DNA of 35,584 bases, from assembly GCF_004138215.1 (NCBI RefSeq), contig NZ_RYYS01000062.1:1-35584 (forward strand), in the 5' to 3' direction. Source of the DNA: Anaerophilus nitritigenes (GTDB taxonomy: Bacteria > Bacillota > Clostridia > Peptostreptococcales > Thermotaleaceae). The stretch's first letter is position 1; every line of letters starts with the position of its first letter. This document shows positions 25,281-32,886 of this stretch, one piece after another. The translations under genes were made by a program, and so were the position numbers. The notes beneath the pieces are model-generated. The model did not search any database and had not been told where the DNA came from. It was given only the letters and a program-made list of their open reading frames with translations.

Positions 25281-26558
25281 ATGTTAGATATTAAAAGAAT
25301 TAGAACGAATTTAGATGAAGTGAAGGAATTGGTGGAAAGACGTGGGCATGGAGATTATGGAATTCATACAGTAGTGGAATTAGATGAAAAAAGAAGAGAA
25401 ATTCTTCAAGAAGTAGAACAAATGAAAAATAGACAAAATACAGTTTCTAAAGAAATTCCAAAACTTAAAAAAGAAGGTAAGGATGCATCAGGTGTTTTAG
25501 AAGAAATGAAAGAGTTATCTAACAAAATAAAAGAATTAGATGAAGAAGTAAAAAATATAGAAATACAAATCAAAGATATTCTTTTGGGAATTCCAAATAC
25601 ACCACATCCAAGTGTTCCTGTAGGAAATACAGATGAAGATAATTTAGAGGTAAAAAAATGGGGCGAGCCTACAACGTTTGATTTTGAACATAAAGCTCAT
25701 TGGGATATTGGTATAGATTTAGGAATATTAGATTTTGAAGCAGCAGCTAAAATTACGGGTACAAGATTTACTGTATACAAAGGATTAGGAGCAAGATTAG
25801 AAAGAGCTGTTGTAAACTTTATGCTAGACCTTCATACCACAGAGCATGGATTTACAGAAATACTACCACCATTTATGGTAAATAGAGACAGTATGACAGG
25901 AACTGGACAACTTCCAAAATTTGAAGAAGATATGTTTCATATTCCAAGTAAGGACTTTTTCTTGATTCCAACAGCAGAAGTTCCCGTAACAAATCTGTAT
26001 ATGAATGATATTTTAGAAGGAGAAAAACTTCCTGTTTACCATACAGCTTATACACCATGTTTTAGAAAAGAAGCAGGTTCAGCAGGAAGAGATACAAGAG
26101 GTTTAATTAGACAACATCAATTTAATAAAGTGGAACTTGTAAAATTTTCAAAGCCGGAAGAATCTTATCAAGAATTAGAATCACTACTTTTAGCAGCAGA
26201 AGAAATATTAAAAAGGCTAAATATTCCTTATAGAGTCGTAAAGCTTTGTACAGGAGATTTAGGTTTTAGTTCTGCTTGTACTTATGATATTGAAGTATGG
26301 ATGCCAAGCTATGGAAGATATTTAGAAATTTCTTCTTGTAGTAACTTTGAAGATTTTCAAGCAAGACGTTCAAATATAAGATTTAGACCAGAGTCAAAAG
26401 GAAAAGTTGAATATGTGCATACTTTAAATGGATCAGGACTCGCAGTAGGAAGAACGGTAGCTGCTATTTTGGAAAATTATCAACAAGAGGATGGATCTGT
26501 CATTATTCCAGATGCATTAAGAGGATATATGGGTGGAGTAGAAAAGCTTACAAAATAA
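25281..26558 (+). CDS. serS: Seryl-tRNA synthetase
   Basis: This 425-residue class II synthetase charges tRNA-Ser. The N-terminal antiparallel coiled coil that grips the tRNA spans about residues 30-100 ([14 protein letters not shown]...). The catalytic core follows, with motif 2 around [19 protein letters not shown], the motif-3 block [20 protein letters not shown], and [15 protein letters not shown]. Length is usual for the family. AGGAGG precedes ATG 25281. Expression is set by the serine T-box just upstream. Confidence 0.97.
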   Translation: MLDIKRIRTNLDEVKELVERRGHGDYGIHTVVELDEKRREILQEVEQMKNRQNTVSKEIPKLKKEGKDASGVLEEMKELSNKIKELDEEVKNIEIQIKDILLGIPNTPHPSVPVGNTDEDNLEVKKWGEPTTFDFEHKAHWDIGIDLGILDFEAAAKITGTRFTVYKGLGARLERAVVNFMLDLHTTEHGFTEILPPFMVNRDSMTGTGQLPKFEEDMFHIPSKDFFLIPTAEVPVTNLYMNDILEGEKLPVYHTAYTPCFRKEAGSAGRDTRGLIRQHQFNKVELVKFSKPEESYQELESLLLAAEEILKRLNIPYRVVKLCTGDLGFSSACTYDIEVWMPSYGRYLEISSCSNFEDFQARRSNIRFRPESKGKVEYVHTLNGSGLAVGRTVAAILENYQQEDGSVIIPDALRGYMGGVEKLTK

Positions 26559-26582
26559 GAAGGCTTATAGCCTTCTTATTTT
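26552..26582. terminator. Bidirectional terminator after serS
   Basis: AAAATAAGAAGGCT (26552-26565) pairs perfectly with AGCCTTCTTATTTT (26569-26582) around a 3-nt loop. It overlaps the 3' ends of both serS and the convergent small gene. Confidence 0.9.
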
Positions 26583-26815
26583 GCACAAAACGCCACAATA
26601 TCTTTTCCTAGTATATAGATCATTGTACCATTTTGAAGAAGTACGAGGATATTGTTAAGATATGGAAATATAACTTTTCCTTCATGAATGTACCCATTTA
26701 CTGTAAATACTCGAATAGAAATTCCACGGTATTTTTCTTTGATTATTTTTATGATAGGTAGCTCATTATTTTGTATAAAGGGTGGATAAGAATTTTGAAT
26801 ATTAATGATATCCAT
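26576..26815 (-). CDS. Small beta-rich protein, 79 residues (paralogue of the next gene)
   Basis: I do not recognise a named family. The C-terminal 55 residues (IIKEKYRGISIRVFTVNGYIHEGKV...GKDIVAF) align with the neighbouring 60-residue protein across the whole of the latter: GI-I-VFT--G----G-V, LV-L--G and D-IVAF are shared. The alternating pattern suggests a small beta barrel, perhaps Sm-like, though that is a guess. AGAGGG precedes the start on the minus strand. The N-terminal 20 residues are unique to this copy. Confidence 0.65.
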   Translation of the reverse strand: MDIINIQNSYPPFIQNNELPIIKIIKEKYRGISIRVFTVNGYIHEGKVIFPYLNNILVLLQNGTMIYILGKDIVAFCAK

Positions 26816-26891
26816 TAAAAAAACCCTCTTTCAATGAGTATATAAAAGACGTATATGATCATCATATGTAAAAAGGGAAAAATTGCATACA

Positions 26892-26930
26892 AAAAAGTTT
26901 GGCATGAATTTGATTCATACCAAACTTTTT
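26892..26930 (-). terminator. Terminator between the two small paralogues
   Basis: An 18-bp stem (26892-26909 with 26913-26930, one mismatch) has a 3-nt loop. The T run on the minus strand ends the 60-residue gene, so the two small genes are probably separate transcripts. Confidence 0.85.
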
Positions 26931-26934
26931 ACAA

Positions 26935-27117
26935 TTATAAAGGTCTAAAAGCGACGATTTGATCTCCTGCAATGGTAGTTAAGATACCACCACTACTTAA
27001 AACAACCAAAGTATCTGATCCATCTGCAACGGAACCAGTAAAAGTAAATCCTCCTTCGGTAAAGACTTCAATATCTATACCTTGGAATTGAGTTTTTATA
27101 ATTTGTACAATAGTCAT
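26935..27117 (-). CDS. Small beta-rich protein, 60 residues
   Basis: This protein is glycine- and threonine-rich and shares the pattern QGIDIEVFTEGGFTFTGSV...LVVLSSGG...AGDQIVAF with the 79-residue neighbour. The short-strand pattern fits a five-stranded barrel. Function is unknown; such small proteins with a FTxxGFxFTGxV core occur in Clostridia. The start at 27117 is chosen because AAAGGAGG sits at good spacing before it, while an in-frame start 12 codons upstream would translate through that site. A leader hairpin (27142-27153 with 27174-27188, 3-nt bulge) lies upstream. The 325-nt divergent gap (27118-27442) otherwise holds only a TTGACG (27360-27365) of uncertain promoter value. Confidence 0.68.
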   Translation of the reverse strand: MTIVQIIKTQFQGIDIEVFTEGGFTFTGSVADGSDTLVVLSSGGILTTIAGDQIVAFRPL

Positions 27118-27442
27118 AAAAGAGCCTCCTTTTTTAGATATGATAAGAGACAAATTTTATATTTCATTTTAGGTTGTCCTCTCTTATCTCACTACATAGT
27201 ATGATTGTCCACTAAAAAGGTTCTTCTTTTTAAAAAATAAAAAACTATGAAAATATGAGAAAATTTTTATAATAAGGCTATATGTTTAAATTCATTTCTA
27301 AACATAGGAATAGAAAAAATATTGAAATTGGAATTTTATTTTTATATAAAATGATAAGCTTGACGTAATAAAGGTTTCATGAGACTATAAATTAGGAACT
27401 ATTTTTAATAATCAAAAAATTTCATATAAGGAGGAGTGGGAT

Positions 27443-28369
27443 ATGTATGGATCAGATAAAAGGGTGGATACAAAAAAAAGTTTACTAGCAGATTTTTCTT
27501 TATTTTTAGTAGCCATTATTTGGGGTGGAGGATTTATCTTCATGAAGGATAGTTTGCATATCTTAAAGCCCTTTTATATGAATGGTATTAGATTTACATT
27601 AGCTTTTGTGACAATGACGATAATATTTTGGAAAAGATTTATTAAAATTACAAAGAAGGATTTTATTTCTGGAACTATTGTAGGAATTTTTCTATTCTTG
27701 GCATTTATTATTCAAACAATAGGATTACAATATACAACTGCTAGTAAATCAGCATTTTTAACAGGAACAAATGTAGTGATTGTTCCATTTTTAGTATGGG
27801 GTATGACTAGAAGAATACCAAGCTGGCATGCTATGATCGGTGCATTTTTAACAGCTATAGGAATTGGACTTTTAACTCTTCAAGGAAGTTTACATATTGG
27901 AATTGGAGATAGTCTTACACTAATATGTGCAGTATTATTTGCAGTACATATTACTTTGGTAGGTCATTTTGCAGAGGATATGGATCCAATTACACTTGCT
28001 ATGATTCAAATAGGAGTAACAGGAGTATTTAGCTTGATAGGAGCATTTATATTTGAACCTGCACCTGTATTTGAAGGAAATCTTAGGGATATAACAATTG
28101 CAATTGGCTATATGACTTTTGTATCTACTATGGGAGCTTTACTCATTCAAAATGTTGCACAAAAGTATACGCCATCTACTCATGCAGCTATTATTTTATC
28201 CTTAGAAGCTGTATTTGGAACGATATTTGGAATAATTTTCTTAGGAGATCTATTAACTTCTAAGATGATCTTAGGATGCTTATTAATTTTTTGTGCAATT
28301 ATTATTACTGAAACAAAATTAAGCTTTATATTTACTCATAAAAAAGAAAATAATGAAACAATGAGATGA
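27443..28369 (+). CDS. EamA/DMT family transporter
   Basis: This 308-residue inner-membrane protein has ten predicted helices made of two EamA repeats (about 15-145 and 155-300). The first repeat carries AIIWGGGFIFMKDSL and the second YTPSTHAAIILSLEAVFGTIFGIIFLGD, both family signatures. Members move amino acids, nucleotides or other metabolites, usually as exporters. AAGGAGG gives good spacing to ATG 27443. Only 22 nt separate it from the malate/tartrate dehydrogenase gene, so the two probably form an operon. The transported compound is unknown. Confidence 0.9.
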   Translation: MYGSDKRVDTKKSLLADFSLFLVAIIWGGGFIFMKDSLHILKPFYMNGIRFTLAFVTMTIIFWKRFIKITKKDFISGTIVGIFLFLAFIIQTIGLQYTTASKSAFLTGTNVVIVPFLVWGMTRRIPSWHAMIGAFLTAIGIGLLTLQGSLHIGIGDSLTLICAVLFAVHITLVGHFAEDMDPITLAMIQIGVTGVFSLIGAFIFEPAPVFEGNLRDITIAIGYMTFVSTMGALLIQNVAQKYTPSTHAAIILSLEAVFGTIFGIIFLGDLLTSKMILGCLLIFCAIIITETKLSFIFTHKKENNETMR

Positions 28370-28391
28370 TGAAATACAAGGAGGAAAATTT

Positions 28392-29450
28392 ATGAAAAAA
28401 TACAATATTGCAGTAATACCAGGAGATGGAATTGGAATAGAAGTTATGAATGAAGGAATTAAGGTTTTAAATGCTCTTAAAAATATAGAGTTTACTTTTG
28501 ATTGGTATGATTGGGGATGTGAATATTATTTAAAAAACGGAAAAATGATGGATGATGATGGATTGGAAAAGTTAAAAAAATATGATGCCATTTTACTTGG
28601 AGCAGTGGGATTTCCAGGAGTTAAAGATCATATATCTCTTAGAGGACTTCTTTTAAAAATTAGACAGGGTTTTAATCAATATATCAACTTAAGACCTGTT
28701 AGGCTTTTAGATCAAAGAGATTGTCCACTTAAAAATAAGGTTGCTAAAGATATTGATATGGTATTTGTAAGAGAAAACACAGAAGGTGAATATGCAGGAG
28801 TAGGAGGAATACAACGGGAGGGAACAGATGATGAAGTAGCAATTCAAACAAGTATTTTTACCAAAAGAAATACTAAAAAACTAATGAAATATGCATTTGA
28901 ATTGGCAAAGAAAAGAGATAAATTTCATAAAGTAACAAGTGTAACAAAATCTAATGCTCTTAATTACAGCATGGTTTTTTGGGACAAAGTTTTTGAAGAA
29001 ACAGCAAAAGAGAATAAACGGATACAAACAGAATCTTTTCATGTAGATGCTACAGCTATGTATATGTTACAAAAACCAGAAAACTTTGATGTGATTGTTA
29101 CTTCTAATCTTTTTGGAGACATTCTTACAGATCTAGGAGCTTGCCTACAAGGCGGATTAGGCTTTGCAGCAGGTGCTAATATCAATCCAGAAAGAGAGTA
29201 TCCATCTATGTTTGAACCTGTTCATGGATCAGCTCCAGAGATTGCAGGAAAGAATCTTGCAAATCCTATAGCCATGATTTGGTCTGTAAAAATGATGCTT
29301 GATTTTTTAGGACATGAGGATTTAGGACATAAAGTAATGAAAGGAATTGAGAGAGCTTTAGAAAATAGAGAAAAACTAACTCCTGATTTAGGAGGTAAGG
29401 GTACTACATCACAAACAGGAGATATTATATGTGAATATATGAAAGGATAA
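28392..29450 (+). CDS. D-malate / tartrate dehydrogenase family (DmlA/TtuC-like)
   Basis: This 352-residue NAD-dependent beta-hydroxyacid oxidative decarboxylase belongs to the isocitrate/isopropylmalate dehydrogenase superfamily. The blocks WGCEYYLKNGKMM, LLGAVGFPGVKDHISLRGLLLKIRQGF, NLRPVRLL, RENTEGEYAGVGG, NLFGDILTDLGA and FEPVHGSAPEIAGK match the tartrate/D-malate branch (EC 1.1.1.83/1.1.1.93) rather than LeuB or Icd. It would turn D-malate to pyruvate or act on tartrate. AAGGAGG precedes ATG 28392. It is paired with an EamA transporter. Branch assignment is strong; the true substrate needs assay. Confidence 0.88.
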   Translation: MKKYNIAVIPGDGIGIEVMNEGIKVLNALKNIEFTFDWYDWGCEYYLKNGKMMDDDGLEKLKKYDAILLGAVGFPGVKDHISLRGLLLKIRQGFNQYINLRPVRLLDQRDCPLKNKVAKDIDMVFVRENTEGEYAGVGGIQREGTDDEVAIQTSIFTKRNTKKLMKYAFELAKKRDKFHKVTSVTKSNALNYSMVFWDKVFEETAKENKRIQTESFHVDATAMYMLQKPENFDVIVTSNLFGDILTDLGACLQGGLGFAAGANINPEREYPSMFEPVHGSAPEIAGKNLANPIAMIWSVKMMLDFLGHEDLGHKVMKGIERALENREKLTPDLGGKGTTSQTGDIICEYMKG

Positions 29451-29539
29451 TATCTAAGGTAGATGATTTTATGTTTACGTAATATTAGTAGATAGATATA
29501 ATAAATAGAACGATATAAAGACTATTTGGAGGTGAAAAG

Positions 29540-29962
29540 ATGAAACTAGATAGTATTGATGTAGCCAGAGCATCAGTTGAAATTGCTATTTCTTCTTCAA
29601 GAACTATGGAGGAAGAACAAATACAAAAGCTAAAGGAAAAAGGAATAAAAGGTGCAGCTGTAGATATAGGGGGAAACTTAATTCAGTCTATTCCTAAGAT
29701 TATTGAAAGAGCTATTATTGCATCTAGAAAAACAGGGGTTATAAAAGAGTCTCATGTGTATGATGGAGCTGTAGCAGGAGCAGCAAGAGAGGCAATCATG
29801 CAGGTTGCTATGAAGGCAAATGGACTCAATGTAGGAGGAAAGATCGGAATTGCAAGGAGCGGAGAACATTTAAGTGTATGTATTTTTATGAGTATAGGAC
29901 TACTTCATTTAAATGAAGTAGTTATGGGACTTGCACATCGTTCTGTACCAGAGCATATATAA
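29540..29962 (+). CDS. HutP-family RNA-binding regulator
   Basis: This 140-residue protein fits the HutP family. HutP of Bacillus is a hexamer that binds L-histidine and Mg2+ and then binds spaced UAG triplets in mRNA to control a terminator. The core IIERAIIASRKTGVIKE...GAAREAI, the GGKIGIARSG strand and the C-terminal GLLHLNEVVMGLAH follow the family. Aligned with my memory of B. subtilis HutP, H138 is kept (H123 here) but the metal ligands H73 and H77 fall on G76 and G80. Ligand choice may therefore differ. TTGGAGGTG precedes ATG 29540. No hut genes are nearby; instead a leader rich in UAG and an ABC importer follow, its likely targets. Five UAGs also lie before this gene (29460-29508), which may mean autoregulation. 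Confidence 0.85.
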   Translation: MKLDSIDVARASVEIAISSSRTMEEEQIQKLKEKGIKGAAVDIGGNLIQSIPKIIERAIIASRKTGVIKESHVYDGAVAGAAREAIMQVAMKANGLNVGGKIGIARSGEHLSVCIFMSIGLLHLNEVVMGLAHRSVPEHI

Positions 29963-29979
29963 ATATTTCAAAAATAGGA

Positions 29980-30008
29980 TTGACATTTATATAGGATTGA
30001 AATATAAT
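29980..30008 (+). promoter_or_regulatory. Perfect consensus promoter of the ABC importer leader
   Basis: TTGACA (29980-29985) and TATAAT (30003-30008) are 17 nt apart, an exact sigma-70/sigma-A consensus. Transcription should begin near 30014-30016, only a few nt before the first UAG. Such a strong promoter suits a gene whose output is set by the leader RNA. Confidence 0.92.
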
Positions 30009-30019
30009 ATGATAAAAAT

Positions 30020-30105
30020 TAGTAGGCAACTAGTAGGCAGTTTTGTAGAATGGTAGAAATGTAGTTTGAAAAAAGGTAGCTTAGGTAGAATGGTAGGGAG
30101 AATAG
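30020..30105 (+). promoter_or_regulatory. UAG-triplet array, probable HutP-family RNA target
   Basis: Twelve UAG triplets lie in 86 nt, starting at 30020, 30023, 30031, 30034, 30046, 30054, 30062, 30077, 30082, 30086, 30094 and 30103. Base composition would predict one or two. The commonest start-to-start gap is 8 nt. HutP binds UAG triplets separated by 4 nt (period 7), and TRAP binds (G/U)AG with 2-3 nt spacers, so this is similar in kind but different in spacing. The adjacent gene upstream encodes a HutP-family protein. The array ends 31 nt before a terminator. Binding is inferred. Confidence 0.75.
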
Positions 30106-30124
30106 AAGTCCTTTTAAAGGATTT
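30106..30124 (+). repeat. Small hairpin between the UAG array and the terminator
   Basis: AAGTCCTT can pair with AAGGATTT (one G-T pair) around a very short loop. It may act as a spacer or anti-antiterminator element in the leader. Confidence 0.4.
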
Positions 30125-30136
30125 ATTTGTGTATGC

Positions 30137-30163
30137 AAAAACTCTCTTACTGGGAGTTTTTTT
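30137..30163 (+). terminator. Leader (attenuator) terminator upstream of the ABC importer
   Basis: AAAAACTCTC (30137-30146) pairs with GGGAGTTTTT (30152-30161, one G-T pair) around a 5-nt loop, with T residues to 30163. It lies between the promoter and the importer genes, so it must be read through for expression. AGGGAG at 30095-30100, inside the UAG array, could pair with CTCTCT at 30142-30147 and break this stem. Confidence 0.85.
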
Positions 30164-30184
30164 ATTTTTAAAAATCAAAATAAT

Positions 30185-30206
30185 TAGGAGGATGGTAGTA
30201 TGGTAG
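30185..30206 (+). promoter_or_regulatory. Second UAG cluster over the ribosome binding site and start codon
   Basis: UAG occurs at 30185, 30196 and 30204, the last two 8 nt apart. The first overlaps the ribosome binding site AGGAGG (30186-30191) and the others flank ATG 30200. A protein bound here could block initiation, giving a second, translational control layer. Confidence 0.5.
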
Positions 30207-31189
30207 GGAAAAATTTATTTAAAAAAGTAGCACTATTTTTAGTAGGTGTAGTATTTTTGGTAGGATGTAGTGGACAAACAACTTCAGATAATCAAAAGGA
30301 AAAGATTCAAGTAGGTATTAGTCAAATTGTTGAACATCCAGCACTAGATGCAGCAAGACAAGGTTTTGAAGATGCTTTAGAAGAAGAGTTTTCAGAAAAG
30401 GTAAATATTGATTTTCAAAATGCTCAAGGAGATATTCCAACAGCCCAAGTTATTGCAAAAAACTTTGTATCACAAAAAAAAGATATGATATTTGCTATTG
30501 CAACACCAGCAGTACAAGCAGCTTTTAATGCTACAAAGGAAATTCCAATTGTAATGGCTGCAGTCACAGATCCTGTAAGAGCAGAATTAGTAAATTCTTT
30601 AGAAAAACCAGGAACAAATGTAACAGGAACTATTGATATGGCACCTATAGATCAACAGTTTCAATTATTAAAAACATTGATTCCTAATGCAAAGAAGGTA
30701 GGGATTTTATACAATACAAGTGAAATCAATTCAGAAATTCAAATGGAAATGGCAAAGAAGGAAGCGAACAAATTAGGATTAGAAGTCATTACATCAGGAG
30801 TTACGAATGTAAATGAAGTATCACAAGTATTAAGTAGCTTTTTAAAGGATGTTGATGTTTTATATACTCCTACAGATAACTTAGTAGCATCATCTATAAC
30901 ACTGATTACTTCAGAATGTACAAAAAAAGGGATTCCTGTAATAGGAGCAGAAGAAGCTCATGTAAAAGGTGGAGCTTTAGCAACAGAAGGAATCGATTAC
31001 TACAAATCAGGATTTGAAGCAGGAAAAATAGCTATAGAAATATTAAAAGGAAGAGATCCAAAGGATATAGCGATTAGCCTAGCAAAGGATAATCAATTGG
31101 TGATCAATATGGATGTCGCTAAAAAATTGAATATTCAAATACCAAAAGACTTACAAAATAAAGCACAAATTGTAGAAAGTGGTGAGTAA
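30200..31189 (+). CDS. TrpX-type ABC substrate-binding lipoprotein
   Basis: This 329-residue lipoprotein has a signal peptide with lipobox LVGC (C23) and an ABC_sub_bind domain (TrpX group). Blocks include VGISQIVEHPALDAARQGFEDAL, ATPAVQAAFNATKEIPIVMAAVTDPV, PGTNVTGTIDMAPIDQQF and GVDYY-like ATEGIDYYKSGFEAG. Characterised relatives capture aromatic amino acids such as tryptophan, tyrosine or phenylalanine. It is the first gene of a three-gene importer. AGGAGG lies 8 nt before ATG 30200. Expression appears to be controlled by the UAG-rich leader and terminator upstream. Substrate is inferred from family only; regulation by a HutP-type protein would also allow histidine. Confidence 0.88.
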   Translation: MVGKNLFKKVALFLVGVVFLVGCSGQTTSDNQKEKIQVGISQIVEHPALDAARQGFEDALEEEFSEKVNIDFQNAQGDIPTAQVIAKNFVSQKKDMIFAIATPAVQAAFNATKEIPIVMAAVTDPVRAELVNSLEKPGTNVTGTIDMAPIDQQFQLLKTLIPNAKKVGILYNTSEINSEIQMEMAKKEANKLGLEVITSGVTNVNEVSQVLSSFLKDVDVLYTPTDNLVASSITLITSECTKKGIPVIGAEEAHVKGGALATEGIDYYKSGFEAGKIAIEILKGRDPKDIAISLAKDNQLVINMDVAKKLNIQIPKDLQNKAQIVESGE

Positions 31190-31190
31190 T

Positions 31191-32096
31191 ATGGACTTTT
31201 GGATTAATATATTAGAACAAGGATTATTGTTTGGAATTATGGTATTAGGAGTATATATTACTTACAAAATACTAGATTTTCCAGATCTTTCGGTAGATGG
31301 GAGTTTTCCTCTTGGAGCGGCAGTAACAGCTGCTGCTCTTATCAAGGGGATACATCCTATTTTTGCTATTTTCTTATCATGTATAGCTGGAATGATGGCA
31401 GGCGCAGTGACTGGATACCTTCATGTAAAAATCAAAATAACAAATTTATTATCGGGTATTTTAGTAATGATTGGATTATATTCTATTAATTTAAGAATTA
31501 TGCAAAAAGCTAATGTTCCTCTTTTTAATCAAAAAACTATTTTTAGTATAGGGATACAACCTATTTGGATTATTTTATTATTTGCATTATTTATCAAAAT
31601 TTTATTAGATATTTTTCTAAAAACAAAGTTTGGATTTTTATTAAAAGCTACAGGAGATAATCCTCAATTGGTTACTTCTTTAGGGATAGATATAGGTTTT
31701 ACAAAGATAGTTGGGCTTATGCTGTCTAATGGACTTGTAGCTTTATCTGGATCATTAGCAGCCCAATATCAAGGGTTTTCAGATATAGGAATGGGTACAG
31801 GAATTGTTGTAATGGGGCTTGCATCCATTATATTTGGAGAAGCCGTTTTAAGAAAAGTTTCATTTATTCTTCCTACAACTATGGCTTTAGTAGGTTCTAT
31901 GCTTTATAAAATGAGTATGGCTTTTGCACTCAAATTGAGATTTCCAACTACAGATTTAAAATTGATTACTGCTGTGATTGTAGCATTAGCACTGGCATTA
32001 AATGAGAAAAAAATTGGAGCTTCTATTAAAAAAATATTTATAGTAGGAGGTGAGTGTCCTGTTACAAATACAAAATCTATCAAAAACATTTCATAA
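31191..32096 (+). CDS. ABC importer permease (TrpY-type)
   Basis: This permease of about 301 residues has eight or more membrane segments and belongs to the branched-chain-permease-like group that partners TrpX proteins. Visible blocks are VLGVYITYKILDFPDLSVDGSFPLGAAV near the N terminus and ATGDNPQLVTSLGID, the likely coupling region with the ATPase, followed by GLVALSGSLAAQYQGFSDIGMGTGIVV. ATG 31191 is preferred, with GGTGAG before it; GTG starts at 31179 and 31182 are too near or lack a site. It begins one nucleotide after the lipoprotein stop codon and is co-transcribed. Confidence 0.88.
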   Translation: MDFWINILEQGLLFGIMVLGVYITYKILDFPDLSVDGSFPLGAAVTAAALIKGIHPIFAIFLSCIAGMMAGAVTGYLHVKIKITNLLSGILVMIGLYSINLRIMQKANVPLFNQKTIFSIGIQPIWIILLFALFIKILLDIFLKTKFGFLLKATGDNPQLVTSLGIDIGFTKIVGLMLSNGLVALSGSLAAQYQGFSDIGMGTGIVVMGLASIIFGEAVLRKVSFILPTTMALVGSMLYKMSMAFALKLRFPTTDLKLITAVIVALALALNEKKIGASIKKIFIVGGECPVTNTKSIKNIS

Positions 32097-32853
32097 AGAT
32101 ACAGTGAATGAAAAAATAGTATTTGAAAAATTTTCATTGCAGGTAGAAAAAGGAGATTTTATTACGATTATAGGAAGTAATGGAGCGGGAAAATCTACTC
32201 TTTTAAATATGATATCTGGATCTATTCCTATGGATATGGGAAATATTCTTTTAAGAGAAAAAGACATTTCTAAGGAAGCAGAATATAAAAGAACAAAAAT
32301 GATAGGAAGAGTATTTCAGGATCCTACCATGGGAACATCTCCATCTATGACTATATTTGAAAATCTTTCTATGGCAGCTCATAAGGGTAAGAAATTTAAT
32401 TTAACTATGGGTATTTCTAAAAAAGATATTTCTCAATTTATAGACTTAGTAGGACAGCTTTCTTTAGGACTGGAGGAGCAGATGAATACTAAGGTAGGAT
32501 TGTTATCTGGAGGACAAAGGCAAGCATTAGCTCTTTTGATGTCTACGATTTCAAATCCTGATGTTCTTTTGTTAGATGAACATACAGCAGCTCTGGATCC
32601 AAGGACTTCTGAAAGAATTATAGAACTGACTCAAAAGATTGTAGAAGAAAAAAAAATTACAACTTTAATGGTAACTCATAATCTTCATCAAGCTATATCC
32701 ATAGGCAATAGATTGATTATGATGCACAAAGGAAATATTATATTAGATATAAAGGGACAACAAAAAAATGAATTAACTATAGAGAAGCTTTTAAATTGTT
32801 TTGAAACAGTTCAGAAGGACGATGTATTTAGTGATCGATTGCTATTTTCATAA
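32059..32853 (+). CDS. ABC importer ATPase (TrpZ-type), probable CTG start
   Basis: This ATPase of about 264 residues has Walker A GSNGAGKST (39-47), Q-loop in VFQDPTMGTSPSMT, signature LSGGQRQAL and Walker B DVLLLDEHTAALD, then MVTHN. It powers the importer with the upstream permease. The perfect ribosome binding site AGGAGG (32045-32050) is 8 nt before CTG 32059, which gives MLQIQNLSKTF, the start expected for the family. The only in-frame GTG, at 32050, overlaps the site itself, and GTG 32054 is out of frame. The coding start lies inside the end of the permease gene, so translation is coupled. The function is certain; the CTG start is inferred. Confidence 0.88.
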   Translation: MLQIQNLSKTFHKDTVNEKIVFEKFSLQVEKGDFITIIGSNGAGKSTLLNMISGSIPMDMGNILLREKDISKEAEYKRTKMIGRVFQDPTMGTSPSMTIFENLSMAAHKGKKFNLTMGISKKDISQFIDLVGQLSLGLEEQMNTKVGLLSGGQRQALALLMSTISNPDVLLLDEHTAALDPRTSERIIELTQKIVEEKKITTLMVTHNLHQAISIGNRLIMMHKGNIILDIKGQQKNELTIEKLLNCFETVQKDDVFSDRLLFS

Positions 32854-32854
32854 T

Positions 32855-32886
32855 AAAAAAATCAACCATATTGGTTGATTTTTTTA
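32855..32886. terminator. Bidirectional terminator between the importer and S1 genes
   Basis: AATCAACCA (32860-32868) pairs with TGGTTGATT (32872-32880), extended by A and T runs on either side. It serves both convergent units. Confidence 0.9.

Noticed and set aside
30020-30105. TRAP binding site
   Set aside because: TRAP needs about eleven (G/U)AG repeats with 2-3 nt spacers. Here most spacers are about 5 nt, and the adjacent regulator is HutP-like, not MtrB. Not fully excluded.
29987-30178. 63-codon minus-strand frame across the UAG array
   Set aside because: It has no ATG or ribosome binding site. It is open partly because UAG reads CUA on the other strand. The segment is better explained as leader RNA.
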